A DNA stretch of 64,000 nucleotides from Odontocerum albicorne (GCA_949825065.1 OX463848.1:41372766-41436765); one strand, 5' to 3'. Counted from the stretch's first letter, positions 39,675 through 49,900 are shown. Notes: generated by a model from the letters alone, not told the origin. Numbers and translations are program-made.

Positions 39675-40486
39675 TTTCTTCTTCCCAGTGTCATGTCAGG
39701 TCCCCCAATGTTGAATTTCACCTGAGAGTAGGCATCTTTGCCCGCGGTATCCCGAAAAAGATCCCCAACGCTCCTTATACCAGTCCAATCACGTGTATTG
39801 CGGAGCCAGTAGATTTGCCTCCTGCCAACACCTCTTCGGCCTTATATTTGGCCTTGGATGATCAGGTGCAGTAATTTGTACTTGCCTCTCTAAGTACATG
39901 ACCCAAGTAGGACACCTTTCGGATTTTAATATTAGTCAGCAACTCTCTATCAACTTTGGATCTTTGAAGAACCCTTGTGTTGCTGACCATAACCGTCCAG
40001 GGTATTTGTAACATTCTCCAGTGCATCCACATTTCGAATGCTTCCAGTCGGTTCATATTACCAACTTTGAGGGTTTATGATTCCACTCCATGCAATAACA
40101 CTGACCAAACGTAGCATTTGACTAACCGTTGTCGAAGTTTCAAGTTTAGGTTATCATCGCAGAACACGTTTCTCATTTTATTAAAAGTCGCACGACATGA
40201 TTCAATTCTGCACTTGACTTCGGTTTCTAGGTCGAGGTCTTCCACTAGGATTCTTCCGAGGTATTTAAAAAATTTCACTCTCTCTATATCAGCACCGTTC
40301 AATGTAAGACGTGCTTTTGCGTGATCCTGCCGGCCAAACGACATGAACTTAGTTTTACTCACGTTCATGTTCAGCCCCAGCCCCACACCGGCTTCATTAA
40401 TTTTATAAGCGTTTGAAGGTCGTCAATACTGTCTGCCAGAATAACCGTATCATCTGCGTACCTGATGTTATTGATCCATACACTAT
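39675..40486 (-). mobile_element. LINE-R fragment inserted in the 34-bp array (10-bp target duplication)
   Basis: It is bounded by AATAACTATT (39665-39674) and AATAACTGTT (40487-40496). On the minus strand it encodes the reverse-transcriptase palm motif INNIRYADDTVILADS (YADD at 40449-40460). After a +1 shift come VGLGLNMNVSKTKFMSFGR, LNGADIERVKFFKYLGRIL and LRQRLVKCYVWSVLLHGVES, and then MNRLEAFEMWMHWRMLQIPW with IKIRKVSYLGHVLRE. This order (YADD, KT+.M, +YLG, AFEMW, YLGH) is the C-terminal half of a LINE ORF2. It ends in a GGGAAGAAGAAAAA tail. It is longer than the relative at 25392 and contains several stops. Confidence 0.88.
40446..40460 (-). other. RT catalytic YADDT codons in LINE-R
   Basis: The five codons TAC GCA GAT GAT ACG on the minus strand encode YADDT, whose Asp pair binds the catalytic metal ions in reverse transcriptases. 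This is the only intact YxDD box I found in the window. Confidence 0.85.
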
Positions 40487-41143
40487 AATAACTGTTATAT
40501 CATTTGGAAAATACTAGTCAAATAACTATTCTATCATTTGGAAAATACTAGTCAAATAACTATTCTATCATTTGGAAAATACTAGTCAAATAACTGTTCT
40601 ATCATTTGGAAAATACTAATCAAATAACTATTCTATCATTTGGAAAATACTCGTCAAATAACTATTCTATCATTTGGGAAATACTAGTCAAATAACTATT
40701 CTATCATTTGGAAAATACTAGTCAAATAACTATTCTATCATTTGGAAAATACTAGTCAAATAACTATTCTATCATTTGGAAAATACTAGTCAAATAACTA
40801 TTCTATCATTTGGAAAATACTAGTCAAATAACTATTCTATCATTTGGAAAATACTAGTCAAATAACTATTCTATCATTTGGAAAATACTAGTCAAATAAC
40901 TATTCTATCATTTGGAAAATACTAGACAAATAACTATTCTATCATTTGGAAAATACTAGTCAAATAACTATTCTATCATTTGGAAAATACTAGTCAAATA
41001 ACTATTCTATCATTTGGAAAATACTAGTCAAATAACTATTCTATCATTTGGAAAATACTAGTCAAATAACTATTCTATCATTTGGAAAATACTAGTCAAA
41101 TAACTATTCTATCGTTTGGAAAATACTTGTCAAATAATTAAAT
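40487..41143. repeat. 34-bp minisatellite, main array (about 19 units)
   Basis: Unit CTATCATTTGGAAAATACTA + GTCAAATAACTATT. Single-base variants (ACTAATC, ACTCGTC, ACTAGAC, TTGGGAAA) are scattered; most units in 40690-41100 are identical. The last unit degrades at CTATCGTTTGG..CTTGTCAAATAATTA. Confidence 0.95.
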
Positions 41144-41221
41144 TCCTCAACTAGCTTCGATCTTTCATTGTTACAATTTTCATCCCTGCTTTATATTTTA
41201 GCTTTGAAAACATCATTATCA

Positions 41222-41514
41222 AGAGAAGTGTGTTTTATGAATTTATGTAGTTTTTCCTTTTTCCCCAGGTATGCTTGCCTTCCCTAATGTTTGTTCAATC
41301 TTCGCAAACTAAGAAGCGTCGATTTATATCAAAGGTAAAATCCTTGTTACTATAAATTTAATAAACAGAGAAGTGTGTTTTATGAATTTATGTAGTTTTT
41401 CCTTTTTCCCCAGGTATGCTTGCCTTCCCTAATGTTTGTTCAATCTTCGCAAACTAAGAAGCGTCGATTTATATCAAAGGTAAAATCCTTGTTACTATAA
41501 ATTTAATAAACAAA
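41222..41514 (+). repeat. 145-bp tandem duplication carrying an exon-like cassette
   Basis: 41222-41366 is repeated as 41367-41511 with no difference I can see. Each unit contains TTTTTCCTTTTTCCCCAG, 66 bp (41269-41334 and 41414-41479) and GTAAAATCC. The 66 bp are open in one frame (VCLPSLMFVQSSQTKKRRFISK split here as two pieces: VCLPSLMFVQ and SSQTKKRRFISK), phase 0 at both ends. The related single cassette at 5975-6033 shares the borders. This could be a duplicated exon or a repeat with splice-like signals. Confidence 0.6.
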
Positions 41515-41605
41515 CAAGTCTTGTTTGTGCACCCTGATGATGAGGCGAAAGTCTTGAAACTGGTAGGGTTATACCGTTACAAAGAATTGGAATAAACTGT
41601 GTTTG
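41515..41605 (+). mobile_element. PLE terminal-repeat fragment
   Basis: CAAGTCTTGTTTGTGCACCC, then the hammerhead-like motif and AGGGTTATACCGTTACAAAG, GGAATAAACTGTGTTTG: one plus-oriented PLE end without any coding part or inverted half. Confidence 0.7.
41531..41568 (+). ncRNA. Hammerhead-like motif, isolated PLE end
   Basis: ACC|CUGAUGA|U|GAGGC-GAAA-GUCUU|GAAAC|UG|GUA|GGG. The loop-closing pair is C-G where most copies have U-A, a compensatory change that keeps stem II. Confidence 0.5.
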
Positions 41606-41939
41606 TATATAACAAAAGTTCAATCCAATACATTAGTCCCCACAACACGTATTTCTACCTCATATTTCAAGGCTCTCTTCAGGTAGAATGATTCTGGTTT
41701 ATTACGAGAGTTAAGGTGAGACTGGTGTCTAAGGTGAGACTGGTGTCTAAGGTGAGACTTGTGTCATGTTTTATAGGGAAATGTGTGTGGTCTAATGACT
41801 CAAAATAAATTGTTTTAAGAAGAGGGAAACCCTTGATATTCATTAGTCATTAATAACTTTTTAGTTTTGCCAATTGGCTTTGTGCATCTGTAATATTTTA
41901 AAGTTAATTTCAACATTTAATAACTTTGGCAATTTGTTT
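41606..41939. other. Unassigned, with an 18-bp triplication at 41715-41770
   Basis: GTCTAAGGTGAGACTGGT is repeated in tandem (about 2.7 units). The remainder is AT-rich without features. Confidence 0.5.
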
Positions 41940-42090
41940 TATCAAAGGTGGCAATCTTTTCTTACCAACCATAGAAGTTAACGAGGCTTTTGTGATACCT
42001 GACTGAGACTCCATTTTTTTTTAAGTACCAAAGGAAATAGAAGCCGCAACCCCCAAATTTGAAGACAGGCGTCTTACCAATTAGGCCACG
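41940..42090 (-). mobile_element. SINE2, copy 3
   Basis: Minus strand CCTCCGTGGCCTAATTGGTA (A-box side; TGGCCTAATTGG), GACGCCTGTCTTC, GGGGGTTGCGGCTTCTATTT (degraded B box), then the GGTACTTAAAAA body and a tail GGTTGGTAAGAAAAGATTGC, CACC. Same head-to-tail order as copy 1. Confidence 0.65.
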
Positions 42091-42534
42091 GAGGCTGCTA
42101 GTTAATGTTATTAATGGAATAACAAATTAATTTATTGTTTTATATTTTTATATGGAGTTCCACAAAGTAAAACCCCGAAAGCTTTGATAAATTGTTTAAG
42201 TAATTCGCTTAATGTAGAAGACAAACTTAATTCTAGTCTTCCATCCTTCAATGTCCCTCTGAAGCTTAACAGCCTTTACGTGTCCCTCGCCCCTACACGG
42301 GATTCCACCCCTAATCACTCCGCTACCCCCGTTTCCTTCTGTACACCGTGTTGTACATGCCTACTGAAGTGCCAACTGAAAACCAAAATATTAATTGATT
42401 TTCCCGGCACGTACGATGTTCCACGCTCCAAGAGAAAGGTCGAATGTTCCAAATTTATTTTCAATATATATCTTAAGAGATGAGAAGCAATAGCCATAAA
42501 TATTTTTAATTTGGGTGACTGTCCACTACATATA
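42091..42534. other. Unassigned, with a 99-codon frame
   Basis: The frame 42184-42483 begins at a TTG, not ATG, and reads LNSSLPSFNVPLKLNSLYVS and later CTPCCTCLLKCQLKTKI. It is less AT-rich than its surroundings, as coding vestiges often are, but I recognise no family. A LINE-like ORF end or host exon cannot be excluded. Confidence 0.3.
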
Positions 42535-42600
42535 TACGAGTAACATAACGCCCTTGCGGGGCAGGCAGAGAGAACGAATCTCCAAACTTTTCTTCAGTTA
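42535..42600 (-). mobile_element. LINE-E 3' end scrap
   Basis: ATAACGCCCTTGCGGGGCAG, GCAGAGAGAACGAATC matches the minus-strand extreme 3' end. Confidence 0.45.
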
Positions 42601-43705
42601 TATCCGATTGTTCTCTAAAATAGTGCTGCGAACTACGAACCTCGGACCAGTGTTGGTCTGTTAACCCTTATCTTGACAAAGTTCAATTGATCCTACTATT
42701 AACGTTTTTCTTTGGCGATTCCTTGTTATATGGTAAGTTATGAAGGAAATTTGAGGGAAAAATCACAACTTTTCCTTATAGTTTTTTTAATATGTAACAC
42801 CCATGTTACATTGCCAAAATATCAATTTTTATAAAACACGAAAAGCGCTATAAGCTGAATTATCAACAAATAAAATGTAGTAATATTTTTCTCTACATGT
42901 AGTAATTTTTCTCTACATGTAGTAATATTTATAAGATATTTAAATATTACATACCCCAATTTTCAAAACTCACCCACGCTGTCCAGACATGTTGACCCGA
43001 TGTCGTTTGAAAGCTTGTAGCGTTGTCAATATTTATCACCAGATGATACCACTGCACACAATAGTGCATGTATAGTATTTGATTGTGTTGCCATATTTGA
43101 AATTACGTTCGTGTTTCTGTTTTTTTTTTAAATCCCTAAATTAGTGTAACACCTGTGTCACAATACCATGATAAGGGTTAATAGCTTGGAACTAGAATTT
43201 ATTCGAGACTCATTTAAAATTTAATTTTTTTATATTAGGTTGATAAAACGTTTAGATGAGTTTTGTGTTTTCTTCATCAAACAGTTTTGTCGTCAATCCA
43301 ACCCAGGCAATACAATTAAATTAAGAATTTAGATAAAATCTGTCCATAATTAAATCTGTTTGGAATGAAACATGGAGTATCCGCTTGCTAAGTGTATATG
43401 ATATGTCACTAACGGTTAGACCCGCAAATCGTAGTTTTCAGGCACAAAAACAGACATGTTCAACGCTATGAAAACATATGTGGTTGTATAAAACTTGTAT
43501 TGTTTTGAGTTAAAAGTTTTTGACAAATTTAAACACAAGAAAAATGCACCAATGATGCGGTTTGACAGTCACTACATTGACAACTAGAGCCATCTATGAG
43601 CAAATTCCGGTTTCATATTTACAGACCTGATATGTCAACCGTTAGACCACAATTGCCGATAATTTTATCTGCGATTAGGAAACAGGGTGATATTGAGAAA
43701 AAGAG
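42601..43705. other. Unassigned
   Basis: Contains a short direct repeat TTTTTCTCTACATGTAGTAA at 42886-42930 and paired phrases TGTAACACCCATGTTACATT and TGTAACACCTGTGTCACAAT (42793, 43145) that suggest an old repeat. No gene recognised. Confidence 0.35.
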
Positions 43706-43723
43706 AAAACACACTACTTCACT

Positions 43724-44228
43724 TCTCCCTGGCTCCATCCCAACTCACTGTCTGCGAAGACTGTTGGGGTCAGCTCTCCTCGTCCTCAGGTTGTATGCTC
43801 TTCTATCCCGGACTACGTCCCCCAGGCCGTGCCTCTGCATCAGGTTATCTTTTTGCACCACCCATGAATTCTTTGGTCTTCCTCTGGTTGTTATTCGAGA
43901 AAGATCCATGGAGGTTGCCTGGTTCACAATGTGATCGAGTGCTCTGCCTCCAACGTGCCTATACCATCTCAATCGCCTCTCCTCTATCTATCTGTTGATT
44001 TATGTAACACCTAGGCTTCTACGAATGCGTGAGCTTTTTATTTTGTATCTTAGGGACACACCAGCTGAACATCTTAGCATGCGCATTTCAGCAGTTTATA
44101 GTTGCCTGGAGTAAGAGTTATAAATCGTCCAGCATTCGGAGCCATATAGGACTGCGGGTCTGGCAATCGTTTGGTATACTTTTCCTTTTAACTTTACTGG
44201 CATTTTCGGATCACATAGAACTCCCGTC
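43724..44228 (-). mobile_element. LINE-D 3' fragment (18-bp target duplication)
   Basis: AAAACACACTACTTCACT (43706-43723) and AAAACACACTATTTCACT (44229-44246) flank it. Minus-strand coding vestiges: LCDPKMPVKLKGKVYQTIAR, PAVLYGSECWTIYNS, TAEMRMLRCSAGVSL, and an open 75-codon frame (43972-43745) with RWYRHVGGRALDHIVNQATS, SRITTRGRPKNSWVVQKDN and YNLRTRRADPNSLRRQ. It is closely related to 30464-30944 but reaches further 5'. Both ends and the long target duplication indicate target-primed integration. Confidence 0.88.
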
Positions 44229-44246
44229 AAAACACACTATTTCACT

Positions 44247-44639
44247 GAAGGGAAATATAATCATATAGTCACACGTTATAATACTGGTATCTTCACGGGC
44301 GTCACATATATCTGATTTTGGGGTTAAAGAATATTCGGTTACGAAACAAGAATATTAAACTTGAGACAGAAACGAGGCGGAGAAGGAAATAAATTGATGT
44401 TAATGCCATTAATTAATAAACTTCTTCGCTTTGCTAAGATAATCAAAAAGCAGAGTTTCTTATAACACCAAAATCCGTTGACTTTCTTAGATAAACAATT
44501 AATTATTATCATTGGCGGCTTAAATTCATCTTTGTTAAATACTACGAAAAAGCCATGATAATATTTTAGCTGAGACAGTGGCGGGTATTTATCCTAAAAC
44601 AATTTCCCTCTGCACACGAAAATTTTTATACATGCGATA
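44247..44639. other. Unassigned
   Basis: AT-rich; no feature seen. Confidence 0.4.
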
Positions 44640-44800
44640 ATAATAAAGGGAGATTTTGTTAATCGCCGTTTAGAGAATATCGCCGTCTATCCTCTCGCCC
44701 TTTAACTTGGGATTCAAACCCACTATTATAGAGAGAAAATATTCAAAAAAAAATAGACGGAGGTGGCAAGAATAGACGGAGGTGGCTACGGTCATTCGAT
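44640..44800 (-). mobile_element. SINE1, copy 3
   Basis: Minus strand AGTGGGTTTGAATCCCAAGT (B box), TAAAGGGCGAGAGGATAGAC, CTCTAAACGGCGATTAACAA, with a duplicated upstream piece GCCACCTCCGTCTATTCTTG. Ends at CCTTTATTATT. Confidence 0.6.
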
Positions 44801-45207
44801 TCGGTACGGTTTTAGGAACTGTTGTTCCTTAAAGGACAGATGATGAGGATGATTGTTGATAAATAAAAACTCGTCGAAATCGGAATGTGTAAAGAGGAAT
44901 TTTATTGACAGACGTCGGTATTTATAATGTTTATTGAATGTGTGCGGGAATGCGCACGCGATATATCTCTGTCTCGTCTCTGCGTTTATTGTCGTGTGTA
45001 GGTATTCTTTCTGTTTTGGGAGACAGGTGCGAAAGATGTGTTGCTTACTCCTTCCCTCATGGAATGCGCTCTCGGTTGCTAGCGAGTTGAATGACCGACG
45101 CGTGGACTTTGTCCATTGATTGTCTCTGATTGTGAAGGTGTGCAAATGTCGTCTCGTGGGTTCAGTGACCGCGCATACGGTCGCCACACGGTCATTCGAT
45201 TTGGTAC
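44801..45207 (-). repeat. GC-rich repeat with TATA-like motif, copy 2, between direct repeats
   Basis: GGTCATTCGATTCGGTAC (44789) and GGTCATTCGATTTGGTAC (45190) are direct repeats about 400 bp apart. The DNA between them includes, on the minus strand, GAGATATATCGCGTGCGCAT, the counterpart of 17950-18000. A 151-codon minus-strand frame (45247-44792) spans all of it but shares no recognisable motif and begins in LINE-G UTR sequence, so I do not call it a gene. A solo LTR or retroelement promoter is possible. Confidence 0.4.
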
Positions 45208-45400
45208 TGTCCCAGTAAACTAGGCTTTTGCCTGTATCCTCAGGCAAAAGCCTAGTTTACTGGAGATACGACAAACGAAAGGCGACAAACCCAGATACAT
45301 TAAAATAATGTATGTCTAAATTGAATTACCTGTTGTTTTTTTCGCAAATTATGTATATTTCTTGTCATGTGTAATAATAAATAAATAAATAAAATAAATC
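45208..45400 (+). mobile_element. LINE-G 3' UTR, copy 6, with head-to-head palindrome
   Basis: CAGTAAACTAGGCTTTTGCC (45212) followed by GGCAAAAGCCTAGTTTACTG (45243) forms a nearly perfect palindrome: a minus-oriented LINE-G scrap abuts a plus-oriented one. The plus part runs to the (TAAA)n tail at 45400. Confidence 0.75.
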
Positions 45401-45410
45401 TTAATATGTT

Positions 45411-45541
45411 CTGAAAAATCATATTTAGTAAGAAAACCGTGGAAAGCTTACAAATGGAAGCCAACTACAAAGAAACCTTTGAAGGTCTTCCGATATATTC
45501 ATTTTGAAATTTTGATAAGACCTCCTTAAAATACCATACGA
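45411..45541 (-). mobile_element. LINE-I 3' region (right part, split by LINE-D)
   Basis: Minus strand AGGAGGTCTTATCAAAATTT, ATATCGGAAGACCTTCAAAG, GTTTTCTTACTAAATATG parallels 63785-63930 on the plus strand. Confidence 0.6.
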
Positions 45542-45761
45542 TAAATCAAGCAATGTCTGTGGATCTTCCTCGAAAGTCGTCCAGAGAAAGACCAAAGATC
45601 TCCTTGATGACTCAATGCTCCAAAATCCTGCAGAAAAATGGCCTAGATGAAAGCGACACCCAGAACCGAAGAATATACATCCTGAGAACGAGAAGAGCCG
45701 ACCCCAACAGCGTACCTAGGCAATGAGTTGAGACAGTGCCAGGAAGAAGAAAAAGAATAAG
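45542..45761 (+). mobile_element. LINE-D 3' fragment in LINE-I (15-bp target duplication)
   Basis: AAGACCTCCTTAAAA lies at 45527-45541 and 45762-45776. The remnant reads SVDLPRKSSRERPKISL.., then NGLDESDTQNRRIYILRTRR and ADPNSVPRQ to a stop at 45724, and a GGAAGAAGAAAAAGAATAAG tail. It is only 220 bp and more diverged from the other two LINE-D copies. Confidence 0.85.
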
Positions 45762-45860
45762 AAGACCTCCTTAAAAGGGTTGTTTTCAAGTGAGCCCTAA
45801 AGATGCACACGTCACTTATATCTCTAACACTTTAAGACAGACAAAGATCGATTCATTTGA
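45762..45860 (-). mobile_element. LINE-I ORF end (left part)
   Basis: Minus strand CTTAAAGTGTTAGAGATATA.. encodes LSVRDISDVCIFRAHLKTTL, the same ORF end as SLSVRDMGGICSFRKRLKTT at 63715-63780. Confidence 0.6.
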
Positions 45861-46204
45861 ATTATTACTTGAGAAAACGAACTGTTGTTACTTGAGAAAA
45901 CGAACTGTTATAACTGTATTTAGTATTTGTCTTGCAGTCCCATCTTGATTCATCCTGCACACTCATCCTTTGTGTTACATTTTATTACCCCGATCACATA
46001 ATTAAATGTACGTCAACAAGACAATTATCCTGCACACTCACCCTTTTTATTACCCTTTATTACCCCGATCACACCATTAGAATGTACGTCAAGAAGATAA
46101 GAGCCTCTTCAAATACTGAACCAACATCATGATATTCGTCATTATTATTTGGTATCATTCTCGCCATGAGAGAGTACTGTTGAATGTCATTCTGATATAA
46201 TTGA
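45861..46204. other. Unassigned, with a direct repeat
   Basis: ATCCTGCACACTCATCCTTT (45951) and ATCCTGCACACTCACCCTTT (46028), each followed by TTACCCCGATCACA, are about 77 bp apart. Part of this block (ACCCTTTATTACCCCGATCA to ACTGAACCAACATCAT) occurs again at 49160-49262. Confidence 0.6.
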
Positions 46205-46975
46205 ATACATACACTCACGACATTCTCCTGCCGGGATAGGAAGAGAGAACAAAGCGCCAGTCTTATATATCTCGTCACATATCGAACGTATCTTCTTAAT
46301 CCGTACAATTTTACATACAACTCCAGCGATTTCTCTGAATTCAACACATCCTTATTTCAAAATATAATTACCTTGATCTAACCATACTTTCCTTGGTCTT
46401 GCTATACTACACCTTCCACTAACATTTACTTAATTTATTTGTTTTTTTTTTTAGTATTTCTACGTCAATTCGTTATTTATGCCCAAACCATTTTAAAGTG
46501 CTCTTCTTCATCTTACTAAACACAAACTTTATATTCACATTATTTCCGTATTCTATCTTGCATTGTCATCCCATATATTCTTCTTAATGCACGCTTTATT
46601 TAGCCTTTTTCAGTATTTTTCATATCCACGTTTCACTCCCATACATCAAAGATGATACTCAATACTGTTGATGACTAATATCTTACCATATTTTTATAAT
46701 ATCTGGTTCGAGTACAAATGTTTTAGTGCCTCATCAGTTTTGTTTCCATCGCTACACGCCGTTCGATACCACTGTTAACTCTTACATCATCAAATGTAGA
46801 AAATACTAACTGATTCAGAATTCTTCAACCCGCTATAATCACTCATTTATTACATTTATTTTCCTTTTACACTTTTCTATCTGCATGACTTTAAATTTCG
46901 CAACATTCATAATGAGATATTTCTCTTCATGAGTACATTTTTAAAACAATTTCCTATAAGACTCATCATCATTCA
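46205..46975 (-). mobile_element. LINE-E, longest 3' copy
   Basis: It starts with the 3' end (CACGACATTCTCCTGCCGGG, 46215) and goes up through TTTGTTTTTTT..TACGTCAATTCG and CTCTTCTTCATCTTACTAAA to 46975. The 5' half parallels 14640-14800 and includes minus-strand vestiges such as NVAKFKVMQIEKCKRK and RIYGMTMQDRIRK that lie between the RT palm and the ORF end. Coding is destroyed by many stops. Confidence 0.6.
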
Positions 46976-46994
46976 GTTATCCGCATACATTTTC

Positions 46995-47160
46995 ATTCGT
47001 TATTTATATGCCACCCATTGATTTCCATTCGTTATTTATATGCCACCCATTGGTTTTCATTCGTTATTTATATGCCACCCATTGATTTCCATTCGTTATT
47101 TATATGCCACCCATTTTTTATATGATTTTCATTCAATATTTTTATACCACCCATAGATTT
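46995..47160. repeat. 32-bp tandem repeat, about 5 units
   Basis: TTTCATTCGTTATTTATATG CCACCCATTGAT repeats with TGCCACCC at 47009, 47041, 47073 and 47105; a degenerate unit (ACCACCCATAGAT) follows. Confidence 0.9.
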
Positions 47161-47394
47161 ATCTTATTCCTTAGAACATGAATATACGTAAATTTTAAAT
47201 ACCAGGGTGACATAACACGTTCTTTCTTTACCCCTTTCAAAATATAAAACCGCAGAACCACTGAAGCATTGAAATAATTAGCCACTGAAATAGCTGTTCA
47301 TTATCATATTATACATACGTGCACAACTTTCAATAAAACACTTGTATTTGCTAAAATTCTTTTTTTTTTCATGAAACAAAATCATTTTTTTTTA
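47161..47394. other. Unassigned
   Basis: No feature seen. Confidence 0.4.
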
Positions 47395-48150
47395 TTATTT
47401 AATAAAATATTGTAACATATAATGCAAACACTTGACAAAGGATACACCGATTTGTAAATTTATATCTTAATAACGAATTTATTTCATATATTACACATAT
47501 AACTATGAACTAACTTCATTTAATAAAGTATTGTAACATATAATGCAAACACTTGCCAAAGGATACACCGATTTGTAAATTTATATCTTAATAACGAATT
47601 TATTTCATATATTACACATATAACTATGAACTAACTTCATTTAATAAAGTATTGTAACATATAATGCAAACACTTGACAAAGGATACACCGATTTGTAAA
47701 TTTATATCTTAATAACGAATTTATTTCATATATTACACATATAACTATGAACTAACTTCATTTAATAAAGTATTGTAACATATAATGCAAACACTTGCCA
47801 AAGGATACACCGATTTGTAAATTTATATCTTAATAACTAATTTATTTCATATATTACACATATAACTATGAACTAACTTCATTTAAATTTATATCTTAAT
47901 AACTAATTTAATTCATATATTACACATATTACTATGAACTAACTTCATTTTAATTTATATCTTAATAACAAATTTAATTCACATATTACACATAAAACTT
48001 TGAACTAACTTAATTTTAATTTATATCTTAATAACTAATTTAATTCATATATAACATATATTACTATGAACTAACTTAATTTTAATTTATATCTTAATAA
48101 TAAATTTAATTCATATATAACACATATTACTATGAACTAACTTCATTTAA
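47395..48150. repeat. 121-bp tandem repeat (4 units) passing into about 62-bp units
   Basis: TATATCTTAATAACGAATTT recurs at 47461, 47582, 47703 and 47824, exactly 121 bp apart. Each unit has GCAAACACTTG(A/C)CAAAGG and ACTATGAACTAACTTCATTT; the A/C variant alternates between successive units. After 47880 only the second half of the unit is repeated, about every 62 bp, with growing divergence. Confidence 0.93.
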
Positions 48151-48159
48151 ATTTTCTAC

Positions 48160-48669
48160 AAACCATTTAATTTTTAATAATCTTAATATATAACATAATT
48201 TCTTAGAAATAGTTAGCACCTACGTATTAATTATTACTAGATAACAATTCTTAAAGTATTATCTACCAACACGAGAAATCATTTTACTTATTTTTCTTGC
48301 CATAGTACTGACAAATGTTATTTCAATTTTATTAAAATAACAATAACAACTTGAATAACAATCCTTGCATTACAATGAGTCTGAATATTGTATAAAATAA
48401 ACTGTGAAAAATGATATTCATTAGCCTTTTGTGGAATAAATTAAGTGGAATGAGGTTAGGCCCGTCAAATGAATGTTAATAAGTGAGCTATTTTGGAATA
48501 TTAATAATGGTACACCTGTATACCAAGAAAAATTAGCATTAGTTTAATGATTTTCCACAAATTATTTTCCTCACATAAATATGGTGTTGAATGTAAATTA
48601 ATACGAGGTATTGCGTCATTATACGCCAAAAGTATAGCATGTAAACATTAAGGGTAAATAGTGCCTTTT
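48160..48669. other. Dispersed repeat scrap, then unassigned
   Basis: TAATCTTAATATATAACATA, AAATAGTTAGCACCTACGTA and ACTAGATAACAATTCTTA (48175-48260) recur at 51285-51350 and in part at 51425-51515. The rest is AT-rich with no feature. Confidence 0.5.
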
Positions 48670-49900
48670 CTGCGTAGTTTGACATTTCAAAAGAGGTAAA
48701 GAAAGGATGTGTTATGCCACCCTGGTTGTTGATAATTTACATTTTTCAGCTGAATTGTATTTATTTTAATGAATATCTGTGTATCTACTTTAAGAGGGTT
48801 ATTTAAGTATTTTACGACTCTGTTTTTTTTTTCTTCATTGTTTTATCTTTACAGTGATCCTTAAACACTATTCACTGCAGCATTTCTCCTATCTTATGAT
48901 TATTATTTCACTTGAAAACTCAACATATTCAATCAAGTACATCGAAAATAGATCATGTATTAGAGTGCGCCGTGCCTTTAATGAGTAGTTTAAAATTTCT
49001 CAAGAGGTAAAGCAAGGATGCGTTATATCGCTCTGGTTGTTTAATATTTACGTAGATTCATGTGTTGAAGGTAACATACATCAGAGATAAATGGATGGCA
49101 TACAAATGTGGAATGAGAATGTGTGCGGATTGCTGTATGTAGACGGTAGATCATTTTTATTACCCTTTATTACCCCGATCACACCATTAGAATGTACGCC
49201 AAGAAGATAAGAGCCTCTTTAAATACTGAACCAACATCATTATATTCGTCATTATTATTTGGTATTTGCTCGACTAACATCTATTTGAAATAAATATTTT
49301 ACTGACATCGAGTGTTTTCTTTGGAGACCTCCTGAACTATTCAAAGAAGAAGATTAACCTGATGTAATTGTTCTCCAACATTTTCTACGAGAATCTCAGT
49401 ATAATGCTCACAGCCGACTCAAAATTCCATATTTGCTAATCAGTCAACAAGGCATAACAGAACGTTAACCAAAAATAAAGACAAATGGAAAATTATGCAA
49501 TAGCAAAATAAACATGTAAAAATTATCGAATATAACCAATCAATATACAACATATATAATGAAATATTGTGCACAGCTTCAGGAATATCAAATAGATAAA
49601 AGGCGAATAAATCACAATTTACTTGAAAAATCTAAACAGGGAAAAACGATACAAATGTGGAATCAGAATTTGTGCGGATTGCTGTATGTAGACCCATAAT
49701 AAAGATGAATTACAGATTATGTTAAATAAATTGTATGAGAAATGCAAAAAGAAAGATTTGAGAATAAATGTTGTAAAGTCGTGGTGACAGAAAAGTGTGA
49801 ATGGAAAGAAAAATGCAATATTTGGGTGAATAATGAAATATTTGTAAAGCTGAGAGATTTTGCTATTTGGATAGTATTTTCTGCTAAGATAATGAAACAT
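48670..49900 (+). pseudogene. LINE-E reverse-transcriptase fragments (three)
   Basis: Three plus-strand pieces of an RT lie in order. 48680-48735 reads ISKEVKKGCVMPPWLL. 48990-49145 reads ISQEVKQGCVISLWLFNIYV, DSCVEG, then MDGIQMWNENVCGLLYVDGR. 49650-49880 reads MWNQNLCGLLYVDP, DELQIMLNKLYEKCKKKDLR, INVVKSW and GKKNAIFG. The GV+QGC..SPWLFN block precedes the YxDD box in LINE RTs, and LLYVDG/LLYVDP stand where LLYADDT is expected. The active-site Asp pair is therefore lost in both copies. A block like 45990-46130 separates the second and third pieces. Confidence 0.6.

Noticed and set aside
40487..41143. CRISPR array
   Set aside because: Units are contiguous 34-bp repeats with no unique spacers; a eukaryotic minisatellite inside transposon-rich DNA.
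43596..43998. Plus-strand frames of 103-112 codons
   Set aside because: Shadows of the minus-strand LINE-D ORF end.
44792..45247. 151-codon minus-strand frame
   Set aside because: Starts in LINE-G 3' UTR and crosses a GC-rich repeat and the flanking direct repeats; no recognised motif.
49619..49900. 93-codon minus-strand frame rich in Phe
   Set aside because: Opposite strand of an RT fragment with QIMLNKLYEKC and similar motifs.
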